A stretch of DNA of 64,000 nt from Laburnicola sp. R22_1 (taxonomy: Eukaryota > Ascomycota > Dothideomycetes > Pleosporales > Didymosphaeriaceae): contig JACONQ010000021.1 of the NCBI GenBank assembly GCA_014281115.1, positions 1-64,000 of the forward strand, read 5' to 3'. Below, one piece after another: positions 23,050 through 35,489 of the stretch. The notes beneath the pieces are model-generated. The model was not told the origin of the DNA. It did no database searches and was given only the letters and a program-made list of their open reading frames with translations. Every line of letters starts with the position of its first letter. Position 1 is the stretch's first letter. The translations under genes and the position numbers were made by a program.

Positions 23050-26002
23050 GTGGCGTTAAATTAACTACCTAGAGGTAGCACGACAAAATCTTTTATCTTA
23101 AATAATATAATAAAAAAGCAGAGCCTCCTACTTAGTGATTAAAAAAAGGGTAAAAAGGTAGTTATAAAAATGCGCATTTAAACTGCTAAGCAAGCTTAGC
23201 GGTCTTAGTGCAGGGCTGCTCCTATAAGCAAATTTTTTATAAAAAGGCTACTTAGAACTTTAGGGAATAAAACTTAGGCGCGGCTACGCTACAAGCTATC
23301 TCCTCTACTATCCTAATTATTACAAATAATATAAGTTAATATGTTAATAGGTATAACGTATCCTATTAGCAAGCGGGTTAGATTAGCGAGCGGGTTAGTT
23401 TTTGCCAAGACTATAATACCTCACAATAACTTATTATGTCTTAACAACGCAACGCGTTATTATTTAATAAAGAAGGCAGAATTAAGCTTGCCCTTTAGGC
23501 CTATTAGAATAAATAATTTTTAAGCCTATAACGTGCCGCTAACACGTATAACGTCCCAAAAACTATAGTAACCCACTAATACAACGGAATTGCTGCCTAA
23601 GTAGATAACCGCGCCAATATGGCGAAGCTTACTACAACTAAAGAGGAGACGCTTATCTAATATATACTCGACCTAGACTCGTAAGGATTTGCACCCTAGC
23701 TAGATAAGGTGAAGGATATGGCTAATAAATTGCTAGCTACGCGGCACAGAGACCCTATAGGTAAATGCTAGGCTCAACGCTTTATAAAGCGTGTACCTGA
23801 GCTTAAAATAGTCTTTAATTAAGCGAAGGACCGACAGAGGATACGACAGGAGGATCTAGAGATGATAAACGCGTGATTTCGGCTTGTAGAGGAGATAAAA
23901 GCCAAGTATAGAGTGCAAGATTAAGATGTCCATAACTTCGATAAGACTGGCTTCTAGATAGGAGTTATTTAGCTTAATAAAGGTTGTGATAGGCTTAGAG
24001 AAACGTTCTTAACCTAATCTTGTCCAGCCAGACGACCGCAGGTGGGTTACAGTGATCTAGAGCATTTGCGCTGCTATGTATACTGTCTTACCCTTTATTA
24101 TCTATAAAGGGCGAGTCTATATTTTAGCGTAGTATAAGGAGACTAGTATCTCTCACAATTGGAAGCTTTTAGTCTCTAAGACTAGCTAGACTAATAACAA
24201 GCTTAGAGTTACGTGGTTAAAGCACTTTAACGCGTATACAAGGCTGCGTATAGTAGGGTTATAGAGGTTACTTATTCTGGACGGCCATAAGAGCTACTAA
24301 TCCTAAGATTTTAAGGATTACTGCCTAGAATAGAGGATCCTAACCCTCTATATGCCAGCGTACTTATCTCACATCCTGTAGCCGCTTAATGTGATCTGTT
24401 TCGCGCCACTAAAGCTAAAGTACTCCTAGCACGTGCGAGACTTAGCGCGCTAACGCGTCTTTTATATTAATAAAGAGGGCTTCCTACTAGCCTTTCGCAA
24501 CGCGTTTTTTATTATATTCACACTAGAGAATTGTAGGAAAGCCTTTGAGGCCTCTAGGCTTATTTCTTTGGACGCGTTAGTGGTGGTAGATTGCCTTAAT
24601 ATGCGACTTTACATCTCACTAGGACTACCTATACTAAATAAGTCCTAGTAATTAAAAACACTAAAAAACACTATTAAACTCTTATTACAGACTAAGCTAG
24701 TAATAGAATCTATTAATAAATCACTAACTACTATTACTATAAGGCTCGCACAGCTTATAAAGGGCGCTAAAAGTCTAGCTTACTAAGGTGTACTTATAAT
24801 AGGCCAACTCGCTAAGCTTTAGGAGCAGATAGAGCTGCTTACTAAGCGAAAATCGCGTAAAAAGAAGCGTCTCCAGCATGGTAAAGTACTTAACTTTGGC
24901 CAGGGAGTAGATTTAGTGGCTAGGAGTCCCTCTGTTAGGGCGAAATTATCTAAAAGGGCGCGGGGTGGAGGTAACGCTAAGGGAGGCCCCTTAACACAAC
25001 GCCGCTACGGTAACTACAGGGGGACTAGACATAACGCGAGAACCTGCCAGAAGGCTAAAAAGTTATCTTCTAGCTTATATATTACCCTTAGTGGGCTATT
25101 TTTAGATAGTGTTAATAGTAATTCGAATTAAAGTTTGCAGTACTATAGTGTTGCTAAGGAAAACTAACTCGCTCGCTAATAGGATACGTTATACTACTTT
25201 ATAAGTAGAATAAAGAAAATATATACTAAATATATATTTATTACTTTATTACTATATTAAGATTATTCTTAACAAATCTTCTACTATCTCTTTACGTATA
25301 CCTCTACGCCCTACTATCTATCTAGGCATTAATATTATTTCTAAAGTGCTTGCTGTTGCTAAAAATTACACGCTAAAGATTCGCGCTACTACTACTAAGG
25401 TAACAATACTAGAGTTCTATTTTATCTATAAGATAATTATCTATAAGAGTCTAGTATACCTAACTATTCGCAAGACAATCCTTATAGACTAGCTAGGTTA
25501 GCAGCTTATCTAGTTTGTAAAAACTAAGAAGACTATATTCTTATCCTAGTAGATAAAATTGCTCCTTATTAGTAATAGAATCTAAAAAGAGAGGTAAAAA
25601 GTAAAGAATAAGATATTTATTAATAATTTTTAGTGTAATAAAAGCGTTATATAGATCCGTAAGATTCTTCTAGCTATTATAGTCACGTTAGCTTATTAGA
25701 GCAAGTACACTATATAAGTAGCATATAAGTAAGAATAGTTAATAATAGTAATAGGGATAATTTAGGTAGACTATATATAGCGTAAGTAAACCTTATATAC
25801 GTAGAGAGCTTATAGAGTATAAGTAAATTGTAAGTAAGTTTAAAGTTTAAATTATTATTATATTATTAGGTAGTATTTAAGGTTAGTCTTTAATTAAAAT
25901 TAGGTGCCGTATATAGTAGTACATAATAACCTTTTATCTTAATCTACTTTAACCTTAAACTAAAAGAAAAGGTTAAAAAGGTATTCGGCAAGCCGACCTA
26001 AT
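23050..26002 (+). repeat. Unclassified ~1.1 kb repeat, copy 1 (contains pogo copy C)
   Basis: Excluding the pogo insertion the repeat is about 1.1 kb, from TGGCGTTAAATTAACTACC to TATTCGGCAAGCCGACC. ATATATAAT occurs at both edges (23041-23049 and 26003-26011), suggesting a 9-bp target duplication. Between about 25240 and 25850 the + strand reads as one frame broken only by TAG/TAA (for example IRKILLAIIVTLAY, then SKYTI, VAYK), so it once encoded a protein of about 200 residues that I do not recognise. Ends are not inverted repeats of each other. Class unknown. Confidence 0.65.
23356..25189 (+). mobile_element. Pogo/Fot1-like DNA transposon copy C
   Basis: A 1834-bp element with TA at 23354-23355 and 25190-25191, inverted ends starting ACGTATCCTATTAGC, and an empty site preserved in the paralogous repeat at 26721-26741. 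The transposase runs from ATG 23619 to 25131 with many RIP nonsense codons and at least one frame change. Readable blocks are FDKTGF (first Asp), LDGHKSY (second Asp) and FAPLKLKYS after the third-Asp region. The last 70 residues are intact, ending in a knuckle RRYGNYRGTRHNARTC whose first two Cys are Tyr. Inactive. Confidence 0.92.
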
Positions 26003-26426
26003 ATATATAATAACTAGTAAAATAAAGAGTGTTTTTAAATTACTAACTAATTACGTAATAAAAATAGTATTTTAAAATTAAAAATTAAAGACTAGTATAG
26101 CCTACACAAATTTATTAAAAATTAAAATTATAGCTTTATTAGTACAAAAGTTACAAAGCTTTAAAGAAATTACTTATTTAGGCTATTTATATATATTTGC
26201 GTAAGTCTACACATATTTATATATCTCTAAGTATTTTTATGCTAGTAAATTGCTTATATAAAAATGCGTATAAATGCGTAAGTCTGCGTACGTCTACGCA
26301 CAATTCGCATAGTTAAGTAGAAAAACTTTCCTAATATAACAAATTAGAAGATAATTAAACTAAGCTTTAGAAGTTTAAATAACTTAAGGCTAGTTATAAA
26401 GTATTAGAGTAATAGTTTATAATATA

Positions 26427-27545
26427 TAGCGTTAAATTAACTATCTAGGAGTAGTATAACAAAGGCTTTTATCTTAAATAATATAACAAAAAAAGCAGAG
26501 CCCCCTACTTAGTAATTAAAAAAAGTGTAAAAAGGTAATTATAAAAATGCGCATTTAAACTACTAAGTAAGCTTAGTAGTCTTAGCGTAAACCTACTTCT
26601 ATAAGCAAAATTTTTATAAAGAGGTTACTTAGAACTTTAGAAGATAAATCTTAGGCGCAGCTATACTATAAGCTATCTTCTCTACTATTCTAATTATTAT
26701 AAAGAATATAAGTTAATATATTAATAGGTATATACTACTTTGCTTATAAGTAGAATAAATATAATATATACTAGATATATATTTATTGCTCTATTGCTCT
26801 ATTAAGATTGTTTTTAATAAATCTTCTACTATCTCTCTACATTCTACTATCTACTTAGTTAATAGCAGCCCTACTAACGCTAAGGAACTTACTCACACTA
26901 AAAAGTACACACTAGAGTTCTATATAACTATTACCTAGATAATAACTATGCTAGAGTTTTGGTCTATCTATAAGATACTTATTTAGCGCAAGAAGGTATA
27001 GGTATACTTAACTATTTATAAGGCTATCCTTATCTACTAGTTAGATTAGTAGCTAGTCTAGTTTATTAAGAATAGAATAATTATATTCCTATACTAGTAA
27101 ACGCAATTACTTCTTATTAGTAATAGAATTATCTAATAAGGAACGCAAAAGAAGAAGAATAAGATATTTATTAATAAGCTATAAAGTAGTAAGAGTGTTA
27201 TATAGATCTGCAAGATTCGCCTAGCTATTATTATCGCTATTAGGTTAGCTTATCTAAGTAAGTACACTGCGTAAGCGGCGTATAAGTGTAGATAACTAAT
27301 AATAGTAGTAGTAATAAGCTAGGTATACTATATACGCTATAAGTAAACCTTACATTAGAACTAGAAGCTTATAGATATTAGGGAGTATAAGTAAGTTTAA
27401 ACTATTATTGCATTACTAGATATTTAAGGTTAGTCTTTAATTAAAATTAGGTGCTATATATAGTAGTATATAATAACCTTCTATTATAACCTACTTTAAC
27501 CTTAAACTAAAAAAGGTTAAAAAGATATTTAGCAAACTAACTATA
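26427..27545 (+). repeat. Unclassified ~1.1 kb repeat, copy 2 (no pogo insertion)
   Basis: Parallels 23050-26002 through its whole length but has the uninterrupted sequence TTAATAGGTATATACTACTT at 26721-26740, where copy 1 carries the pogo element. The degenerate frame seen in copy 1 is recognisable at about 26900-27420. No start-to-stop coding sequence survives. Confidence 0.75.
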
Positions 27546-30500
27546 GTTTATAATAAAGTTATGTGTGGCGTTATTTTATCTACCTAGGAGTAGGACGACA
27601 AAGGCTTTTATCTCAAATAACATGATAAAAAGCCAGAGCCCCTTGCTTAGTAATCCAAAAAGGCGTAAAAAGGTAATAACAAAAAAATAAAGTTATAATA
27701 AGTTAAGATATTAGAAGATTATATATTATTATATAAGGACTCTCTCTAAATTATAGAATAGAATAATATCTAGTTATAGGCTTATTATAATTTATTAAAG
27801 AAGGACTTTATTACTCTTAAAAAGTCTAAGATATCTGCTAATTATTATATAACTTTATAACAATAGCGTAAGAAGCTCTAAGATTATTTACTTAATAATT
27901 ACGTTCCACGTATTAATTATTAGGACTTAGAGAACTGTTTTACGCAACTTATAGGGATAGATAATACTCTTTAGTAGGAATTAAATATAGCCTATATCTA
28001 TATTACTAAGCTTAGAGGCTAGCCGCTAGTACGCGTTATACTGCATAGTTAGCCTTATAATATCTAATAGTTTACAGATCCTAATTAGCCTATTCTATTT
28101 ATTAAGTAATTAAATATCGAAGTTTGCTATACACCTACTAATAATCTATTGCTTAGTTATATATATCCTTCTCTTGCCCCTATATTATATTATAATAGGC
28201 GTGCTGTTAGCTATTTAAGTTACGTATAATAATAATAGACCTATTTCCTATCTTCTTACAAAGTAATTCTATTACCTAGACTTATAGCAGATTCCTAATA
28301 CTTATATATCTAAATACCTAAGGTAGATCCCTTCTGTAGTAAAGATAAAGATAAGGATAACTATAAATACTAGCATATCGCATTAATAGACAAACTATAA
28401 ACTTTATTTATAAAGTAGCTACGCATTATATATTTGCAAAGCTAACTTAAGGGGTAAACCTAGACTCTTATATATCTATATTTTAAGACTACTATAACTA
28501 TAGCTAGTATACCAAACTACTTTAATAAGATATATTTATTAGAAAATACACTATTAGATGCCTAGAAAAAGATTATAGACGACACCCTACCCCAAGACTT
28601 TAAAAAGACTCTTATAGACTGGCACGCGCAATTTATAGCAGTTGTTAACTATTTTAATATACCTAACTACCTACTAATAAATTATGCCTACTAACTTATA
28701 TATAGTTATATTATTAATACCACTAACGCGTTATTTGTGCCTAGGGAATTATTTATAATTTATATAAACTAAGCCTTATATATAGAGCGCCTTAACTATA
28801 AGTCTACTATAGGTTACTTTAGTATATCTATTACAGTGCCTAATTGTTTAAAACCTTATCTAATAAATATTATAGCTACTAGGTCTAATACTATAATATA
28901 CACTACATCCTCTACACTATATATACATAGAACTATTAGACGTAATAAGTATAAATATATATTATAAGAATTATATCTGCTAGCTAAGGCTAAAGCTTAT
29001 TTTAAATATAAAGTTGCAGAATATTATATAATAAATGCTACTACTAGCTATTATAATAACGTAATAACTCTAGTAAAGAATATTAAGTACCTCTATATTA
29101 TTCTTTTTAGCCATATTAACTATAAAGATACGCAACACATCTACGCTATTTAGATAAATCCTAACTAAATATATAGTATTTATAGATATAATAGTTTGCG
29201 TAATAAGTTAATTAAGTATAAGATCTCTAATAAGAATAATATATATTATAGTTAGGACTCTAAGAATAATAATAAGTTATATTTTTAGTAGCTCCTAAGC
29301 AAGACTATATAAGAGAGTAATATTAATAGCGTATATAAAGAAATTTTGTAGTAGTATAATAAAAAATAGATAAGTTTAAACTAAATACTAAGGTTAGTCT
29401 TAACCTATAGTATATATAATAGATCTCTACTATTACTATTAATATAAAGCCCTAACTAGATAAAGTTAAGTAGTTATAGTTTATATATCTTATTAAGTTT
29501 ACTATACCTTATAAATAGGCTAAGGCATATTAACCTACTAATATAGAAGCTAGCGTAAGTTTTATTAGCCCTATATATATTAAGTAGTACTAATTAAGAT
29601 TATATAATATTAACAACCTAATTATATTATATCTCGCTAATAGTAAGATAGTTAATAAGATTAGTTAAACTATAAACCTTACTATATAGTATAGGACTTA
29701 TACTAGCACAGCTATATATTTTATTACTAATATTAGAATTTTTAATATTATACTTAGTATAGATTAGATGTTTATCTATAATTTATAACTAGGGTTATAT
29801 AACTAGTCTATAATATTTAACGCTCACTACTATCTAGTTAACTACCTTAAGAATGCCTTACCTAAGATAGTGTACTATAACAAACCGCTGGCTAGCTCCT
29901 TATAATCTACACTATAGAATAATATTAGTATTATTATAGGCAAGGCAGCTTATCTTTTAGCTATACACTATTTAGACTTAGTTATCTAATTAGAACCTTA
30001 TTATTAAGACTTGCTTAGTTGCCTACCTAATCCTACTAATAGTAACTATAATACACAAACCTTCTACGTAAGTATAGGTCTTACTACTTATAGTTAGATA
30101 GACTATAATAAGTTTATAAAGAAGTTAGTTAATAAGCTATAAATAATAGATAAACTTAAGCAACTACTGCTAAATTAGTTATATAATAAGTCTTAGTATT
30201 ATAACCTAAAGGAGGCAAATAAGCTGGCCCCTTATTACCCTAGCATTAACTATACTATTAACCTAGTTAATAATAAAGTGCTACAACTGCATATCTACAG
30301 TCTTATATATTTAGAGATAATAGTAGTTAAAAAGTATATTAATAAAATAACTATAAAGAGTTTCTTATAGATAAGTATATTTTAGTATACGTTACCTATT
30401 CTTATTATTAAAAACTAAGAGGTAAAGTACGCGTCTACGTTAATTACTACGCTATTAATACTATTATAAAGCATAATTGCAACGTGCTACTATTGCTAAA

Positions 30501-31333
30501 AGACACACTAGCGTAAAAAAAAGACTAAGCTTATATTTATTATAGACGTTATTATAGATTTTAATAATATATATATTAAGAAGGGTAATAAAGAAAAATA
30601 GTGTTTCTAACCGGCTATAGCCTGTATAAATACACTATTATACTATTTAGCCTTACTAGTGCCCCTAGTACTTTTAGACTTATATCAATAAAACGCTATA
30701 ATAATAACTTAATAACTTCTATATAGTATATATAAACAATATACTTATATATAGTAAGACTAAGAAGGACTATATTAGATATATATAGACTATTATTAAT
30801 AAGTTAGAATAAGCAAGTCTATATTTAAATATTAATAAGTGTTAGTTTAAGGTTAAGAAGGTTAAGTACCTTAGGATTATCCTAATAACTAAAGATATTA
30901 AGATAGATTCTAAAAAGGTATAGGTAGTTTATAATTAGCAACTACTATAGTTACTTAAAGATATATAGGCCTTCTTTAATTTTATAAACTTTTATTAATA
31001 GTTTATTAAGAAATTAATCTAGAGTGCTTGCCTATTAACTAATCTTATAAAGAGCAACACACTAAAAGACTAGCCTATTAAACTAGGATTTTTAGCCGCA
31101 ACTGTATCTAACGCGCTTTAGTAAGCCTTTGTAATAGCGCCTATACTTATTTATTTTAACTTAGATAAGAAAACCTAGTTAAACACTAACGCGTCTAATT
31201 TTGTTACTACTACCATCTTATTATAAAAAGATAATTAAGACGTACTACAGCCTATTATATATCTATTATATAAAATAAACCCTACTAAGTATAATTATAA
31301 AATTTATAATAAGAAGCTTTTAGCTATAGTATA

Positions 31334-33448
31334 CAGTAGGGTGACACAAAAAAAGCGCCTAGTAAAAAGATATATTTTTAAAGATTATATAACTAGGTGG
31401 GTTTTAATACTATGTAAATAAAAAGTATACCGTTTTAAGGAGACGGTTTAGGAGATTTAGTATAAAAGGTTAGGAAGAGCTTAGTAATCAGCGCTAACTA
31501 GAGGTATTTTAGTAAAGTTAAGGAATTTTTTTCTTAAAACTTTAACCCTTTATAACTTTTTTTTCTACGTAGATAAAATTCTATAACTTATATATATTAT
31601 AGTTTAGTTTATAAGGACTATATAACCTAATTTGTATTATAGATTTATTCATAGAAATAATAATTATAAGGAAAAAGATAAAACTTAATTAAAATTAAAC
31701 AATTAGATAGAACTAGTAAATAATATATAAATAGTACTTAGTATCCCATCCTTTAGCCTCTATAACGTCATTATAACGCTTAGGCAAAGATAGTATACAA
31801 TGATCTATAGCCTCCTGTGGAATTAAATCCCACTCCTCTTGTATAGTTTCCTTTAAAGGCTTCTACACTAGATTTACTAGTGCCAAAGCCTAAAGAAGCC
31901 CTATTTCTTTTCCTAGCCTATCTTTTAATACACTCCAAACGTTTTCTATAGGATTTAAGTCTGGTGAATAGGGTGGATGCCCAAAAACAAAGACTTTATT
32001 CCTAGAAAACCACCTTTTCACCTGTGGAGTTCCGTGGATCTTCGAATTATCCTGTTTAAATTTCCAGCCTAGTTATAATTAGTATAAAGAATAAGATTAT
32101 AAAAATATAATATATATATATATTATATATATTAAAAGAAAAAGAAAAAGAAGAAAAAGAGGTACTTTACTTACCTCTTTTTAAAAGAGGTTGTAAGACA
32201 GGATTTAAACACTTCTGTATATATCTAGTGTTATTAAAGGTCCTAGTTTTAATAGGGTCCCTTAAAAACACTAGTTTAGAACGTCCTCCTATCTAAATAC
32301 AGCCTTAGACTAAGATAGAAATATCTCGCGCTTTCAGTAAATTAGTACTAGCTCAAAAAAAAGATATAAAAAATGATAAAATAGCCTAATTATAGAGAAA
32401 AACGGGCTCTATAATTCTAGAATTTAAAAGAAATTAATAACTTACTAGTTGTTCGGTCTTTGTGCTGTTCAGGCCCAATTTTCGATTTTCTCCTTTTTCT
32501 TATATATTCTTGCCTATTACCATGCCCCCTTTGGATAGTAGACTCGTCAGAAAATATAACTTTAGCAAAGTTATTATTTTCTAGCTCCTTAACTATCTCT
32601 TTAGCCCAGAATTCTCGTCTTTTAGCTCTTTCTTTAGTTAAATAGGCCTTTTTCTTAGAGACGTTAAAAGAATAGTCTTCTCCTTTTAAAAATCTCTGTA
32701 ACGTCCTCTTAGTAAAGCCAAAACTATTTTCTTCTAATAGCCTCTTATTTGTCTACTTAGGGCTTTTAGTTAAATCCCTATTAATAACTCTTTTCTCCCT
32801 AGAAGTAACCTTAGTTACTCTCCCCTGTTTTACCCCTTTTAATAAGTTATCTCCCTTATTTTTCTTATTAATACGTCTAATAGCAGTCTTAATAGATTGT
32901 AGAGGCTTATTAAGGGTAGTAGCAATAGTAGAATTAGAAGTATGTGCTTTTTTAAGTAAAGAAACTTAACTTTCGAGTTTTGACAATTTTGGCTCCATTC
33001 GAGAAAATACAAAAGAGAAAATTTACTAGACAAAAGATATTATATTATACTATAATTTTAGTTATCAATCACGTGATTTAATTAACTTTTAAAATCACAT
33101 AATTTTTAACCTTAAATACTTTCTTAATTAAGTTATATACGTACTCCGAAATTTGGCTTACGTAATCTAAACTAGGCCTAGAATAGCTAGTAAAAACATT
33201 AGCCTAGTAGCATACTAAATAAAAAAGTCATAACGCCTTAAAAATTGACTTTTTAGAAACACTAAGTTTAGAGATAGATACCTTAAGGACCCTGTTTAGT
33301 AAGCACGTAACTAGTACCTAATCGTAATCCCCTATATGTTCTCTTTACAACCGTATACTTTTTATTTACATAATATTAAAACTCACGTAGTTATATAACT
33401 TTTAAAAGGTATCTTTTTACTAGACGCTTTTTTTGTGTCACCCTACTG
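31334..33448 (-). mobile_element. Tc1/mariner-type transposon, young and only lightly RIPped
   Basis: A 2115-bp element with TA at 31332-31333 and 33449-33450. Terminal inverted repeats of about 105 bp begin CAGTAGGGTGACAC and continue through GTAAATAAAAAGTATAC. It sits in the RNase H of the gypsy remnant. Its interior (31740-33000) is far closer to normal coding composition than the surrounding sequence, so it arrived after most local RIP. Confidence 0.95.
31713..32998 (-). pseudogene. Tc1-type DD34E transposase with two introns, RIP nonsense only
   Basis: Proposed exons on the minus strand are 32998-32446, 32330-32175 and 32068-31713 (1065 bases, 354 codons plus stop, a normal length for Tc1 transposases). 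Both introns (115 and 106 bp) start GTAAGT, carry a TACTAAT branch site and end in AG, and the frame continues correctly across both. Catalytic blocks are VIFSDEST (first Asp), QDNSKIH (second Asp) and SPDLNPIENVW (Glu), with 34 residues between the last two, so DD34E. About six nonsense codons, at Gln or Trp sites, disable it. The ATG at 32998 is the first in frame; the true start could lie a little upstream. Confidence 0.85.
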
Positions 33449-33650
33449 TAATATCTAAATTCTTCTATATATATAGTGCATATATACGCTAAAACTAACT
33501 TGTTTATATATATTGTTAAATTAACTACCTAGGGGTAGAACGACAAAGGCTTTTATCTTAAATAACATAATAAAAAAGCAGAGCCTCCTGCTTAGTAATT
33601 AAAAAGATTATAAAAAGGTAATTATAAAAAAACTAAAGTATTATATATAT

Positions 33651-34439
33651 TGTTAAACTATCTATCTAGGAGTAGAATAATAAAGGCTTTTATCTCAAAT
33701 AATATAACAAAAAAGCAGAGCCCCTACTTAGTAATTAAAAAGATTATAAAAAGAAAAGTATTATATAGTCTCTGTAATAAGTGTATTTATAAAACTAAAT
33801 AAAATTATTAATTTTAATATTTTTAATTCTTATGTATTATATTTTAGATTTTTCTATTTTACTATTAATAAGTATATCTAGTTACTAACTAGTAGTAATA
33901 ATTATAGCTATATATACTATAATAGATATATTCTTTTAGCTAACAAAAAGGTAAATTAATATAATTAGATAATGCTACTAGGCTTTAGCTTAGCTAGGTT
34001 AATATTAGAAATAGAACTTACTTTTTAAAAGTTTGTGCTATTTTATATATAATAGATTTTAGATAACGTTTATAGAGTAAGGAATAGAAAATCTAACTCT
34101 TAACTTAAATTAATTTATAATATAGTAGTTATAGGCCTAATAGCCATTATAAATTATATTATTATAATTATATAGAATATATAGAATATATAGGGTTGTT
34201 TTTTACTAGCTATAATAAGTAATTACTATGTTTAGAAGTACTAGTTAATAGTTATAGTTTGGTTTTTTTTTATAACTAAGGGGTTCTAATAAAAATATTA
34301 TAATAATAGCAATTATCCCTTCTACTATTATATATACAGAAAAGCGTTTTAAGGTATTAATAAAAGGGATTGTTAATAGTTATAGGTCTTAGTAATATTT
34401 ACTAATTAAGTCTAAGTATACTAAATAACCTATTCTATT
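33651..34439. other. Extra 110-bp module copy, then AT-rich unassigned sequence
   Basis: 33651-33760 repeats the module that forms the right edge of the gypsy remnant. The rest, to 34439, is strongly TA-rich with no recognisable gene or terminal repeat. Confidence 0.5.
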
Positions 34440-35103
34440 TTCTATAAATATTAGCTTACTAAATATTTTTTAACTATTCTTTTTAGTTTAAGGTTAAAGT
34501 AGATTAAGATAAAAATAAAATATATACTATTATATATAGCACCTATTTCTAATTGAAAACTAATCTTAAATACCTTAATAATATAATAATAGGTTAAAAC
34601 TTACTTATACCGTATATTTTATAAGCTTTTAGTTTTAGTATAAAGTTTACTTATAGTGTATATAGTATATTTAGCTTATTACTACTACTATTATTAATTA
34701 TTTATACTTACGCTACTATATAGTGTACTTATTTAGATAAGCTAACTTAATAGTAATAATAGTAATAATAGCTATAAAAATCTTATAGATAACTATTAAT
34801 ATATTAACTTGTGTTATTTTTAATAATTAGAATAGTAAAAAAGAAGAAAAGATAACGTAAGTGTGGCTATAATAAAGCCATGTTATTTCTTCTCTACTAA
34901 AGTTCTAAGTAGTTTTTTTATAAAAATTTACTTATAAATGCCTTATACTAAAACTACTAAACTTATTTAGTAGTTTAGATACACTTTTTTATAATTATTA
35001 TTTTATACTCTTTTTAATTACTAAGTAAAAGGCTCTACTTTTTTATTATGTTAATTAAGATAAAAGCCTTTATTATTCTACCTCTAGGTAGTTAATTAAT
35101 AAC
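34440..35103 (-). repeat. Unclassified ~1.1 kb repeat, copy 3, inverted and internally deleted
   Basis: 34450-34800 is the reverse complement of the 3' half of the repeat (compare 25660-26000), and 34900-35103 is the reverse complement of its first ~200 bp. It is shorter than the other copies, so internal sequence is missing. Its outer edge at about 35,103 coincides with the end of the AT-rich block. Confidence 0.65.
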
Positions 35104-35489
35104 ACATTCTCTATTAATAGTATATATACTATCTAACAATCGCCTAGATATAAATACCTATTTAATCGCCAAGCAAGCCATGCTATTAACCTACCTATCT
35201 AACCCAGGACACACTTAGCAATTCCTACCATTCTATATTCTAATATTCCAAACTAATATCACGTAATTTGATGACTAAGCGTATACGATATACGATTACT
35301 ATGGCCAGCTGACGTCCCTCTTAATGAGAATAGCCCAACGAAAACGAAAAAAAAAATATTCTAACATTGACCATCCATTCGTCAAGTTATGCTTACTGTG
35401 CAAGCCCGCATGTTCCCACCCCCACACACACCTTAGAAATATCTGCATGGTTGATGTTAATGAATCTTCAGAACGTTGTCCATCTTCAT

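Larger units (their letters stand above)
22403..26338. repeat. ~950-bp repeat, copy B, split by a nested insertion
   Basis: The first part (22403-23049) and second part (26003-26338) together match copy A at 20319-21272. The intervening sequence is the 1.1 kb repeat described below, bounded by ATATATAAT on both sides. This establishes that copy B was present before the 1.1 kb element arrived. Confidence 0.8.
27564..33630 (+). mobile_element. Gypsy-type retrotransposon remnant with LTR-like edges, split by a Tc1 element
   Basis: Similar ~117-bp edges lie at 27564-27680 (TGTGGCGTTATTTTATC) and 33514-33630 (TGTTAAATTAACTACC). Internal coding decays are visible: a Gag/protease-like stretch near 28990-29290 (TSYYNNVITLVKNIKYLYII) and, at 30850-31330, RT C-terminus and RNase H (KVKYLRIIL, FINFY, ILIYFNLDKKT, YNKKLLAIV). 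The RNase H frame is cut at 31333 by the Tc1 element and resumes at 33451 for about 60 bp before the right edge. No integrase is seen, so this copy appears deleted. TAG/TAA stops dominate. Confidence 0.75.

Noticed and set aside
202..35103. Telomere-linked helicase, effector gene or secondary-metabolite cluster
   Set aside because: Looked for helicase motifs, small Cys-rich secreted frames and large synthase domains; only degraded transposon sequence is readable.
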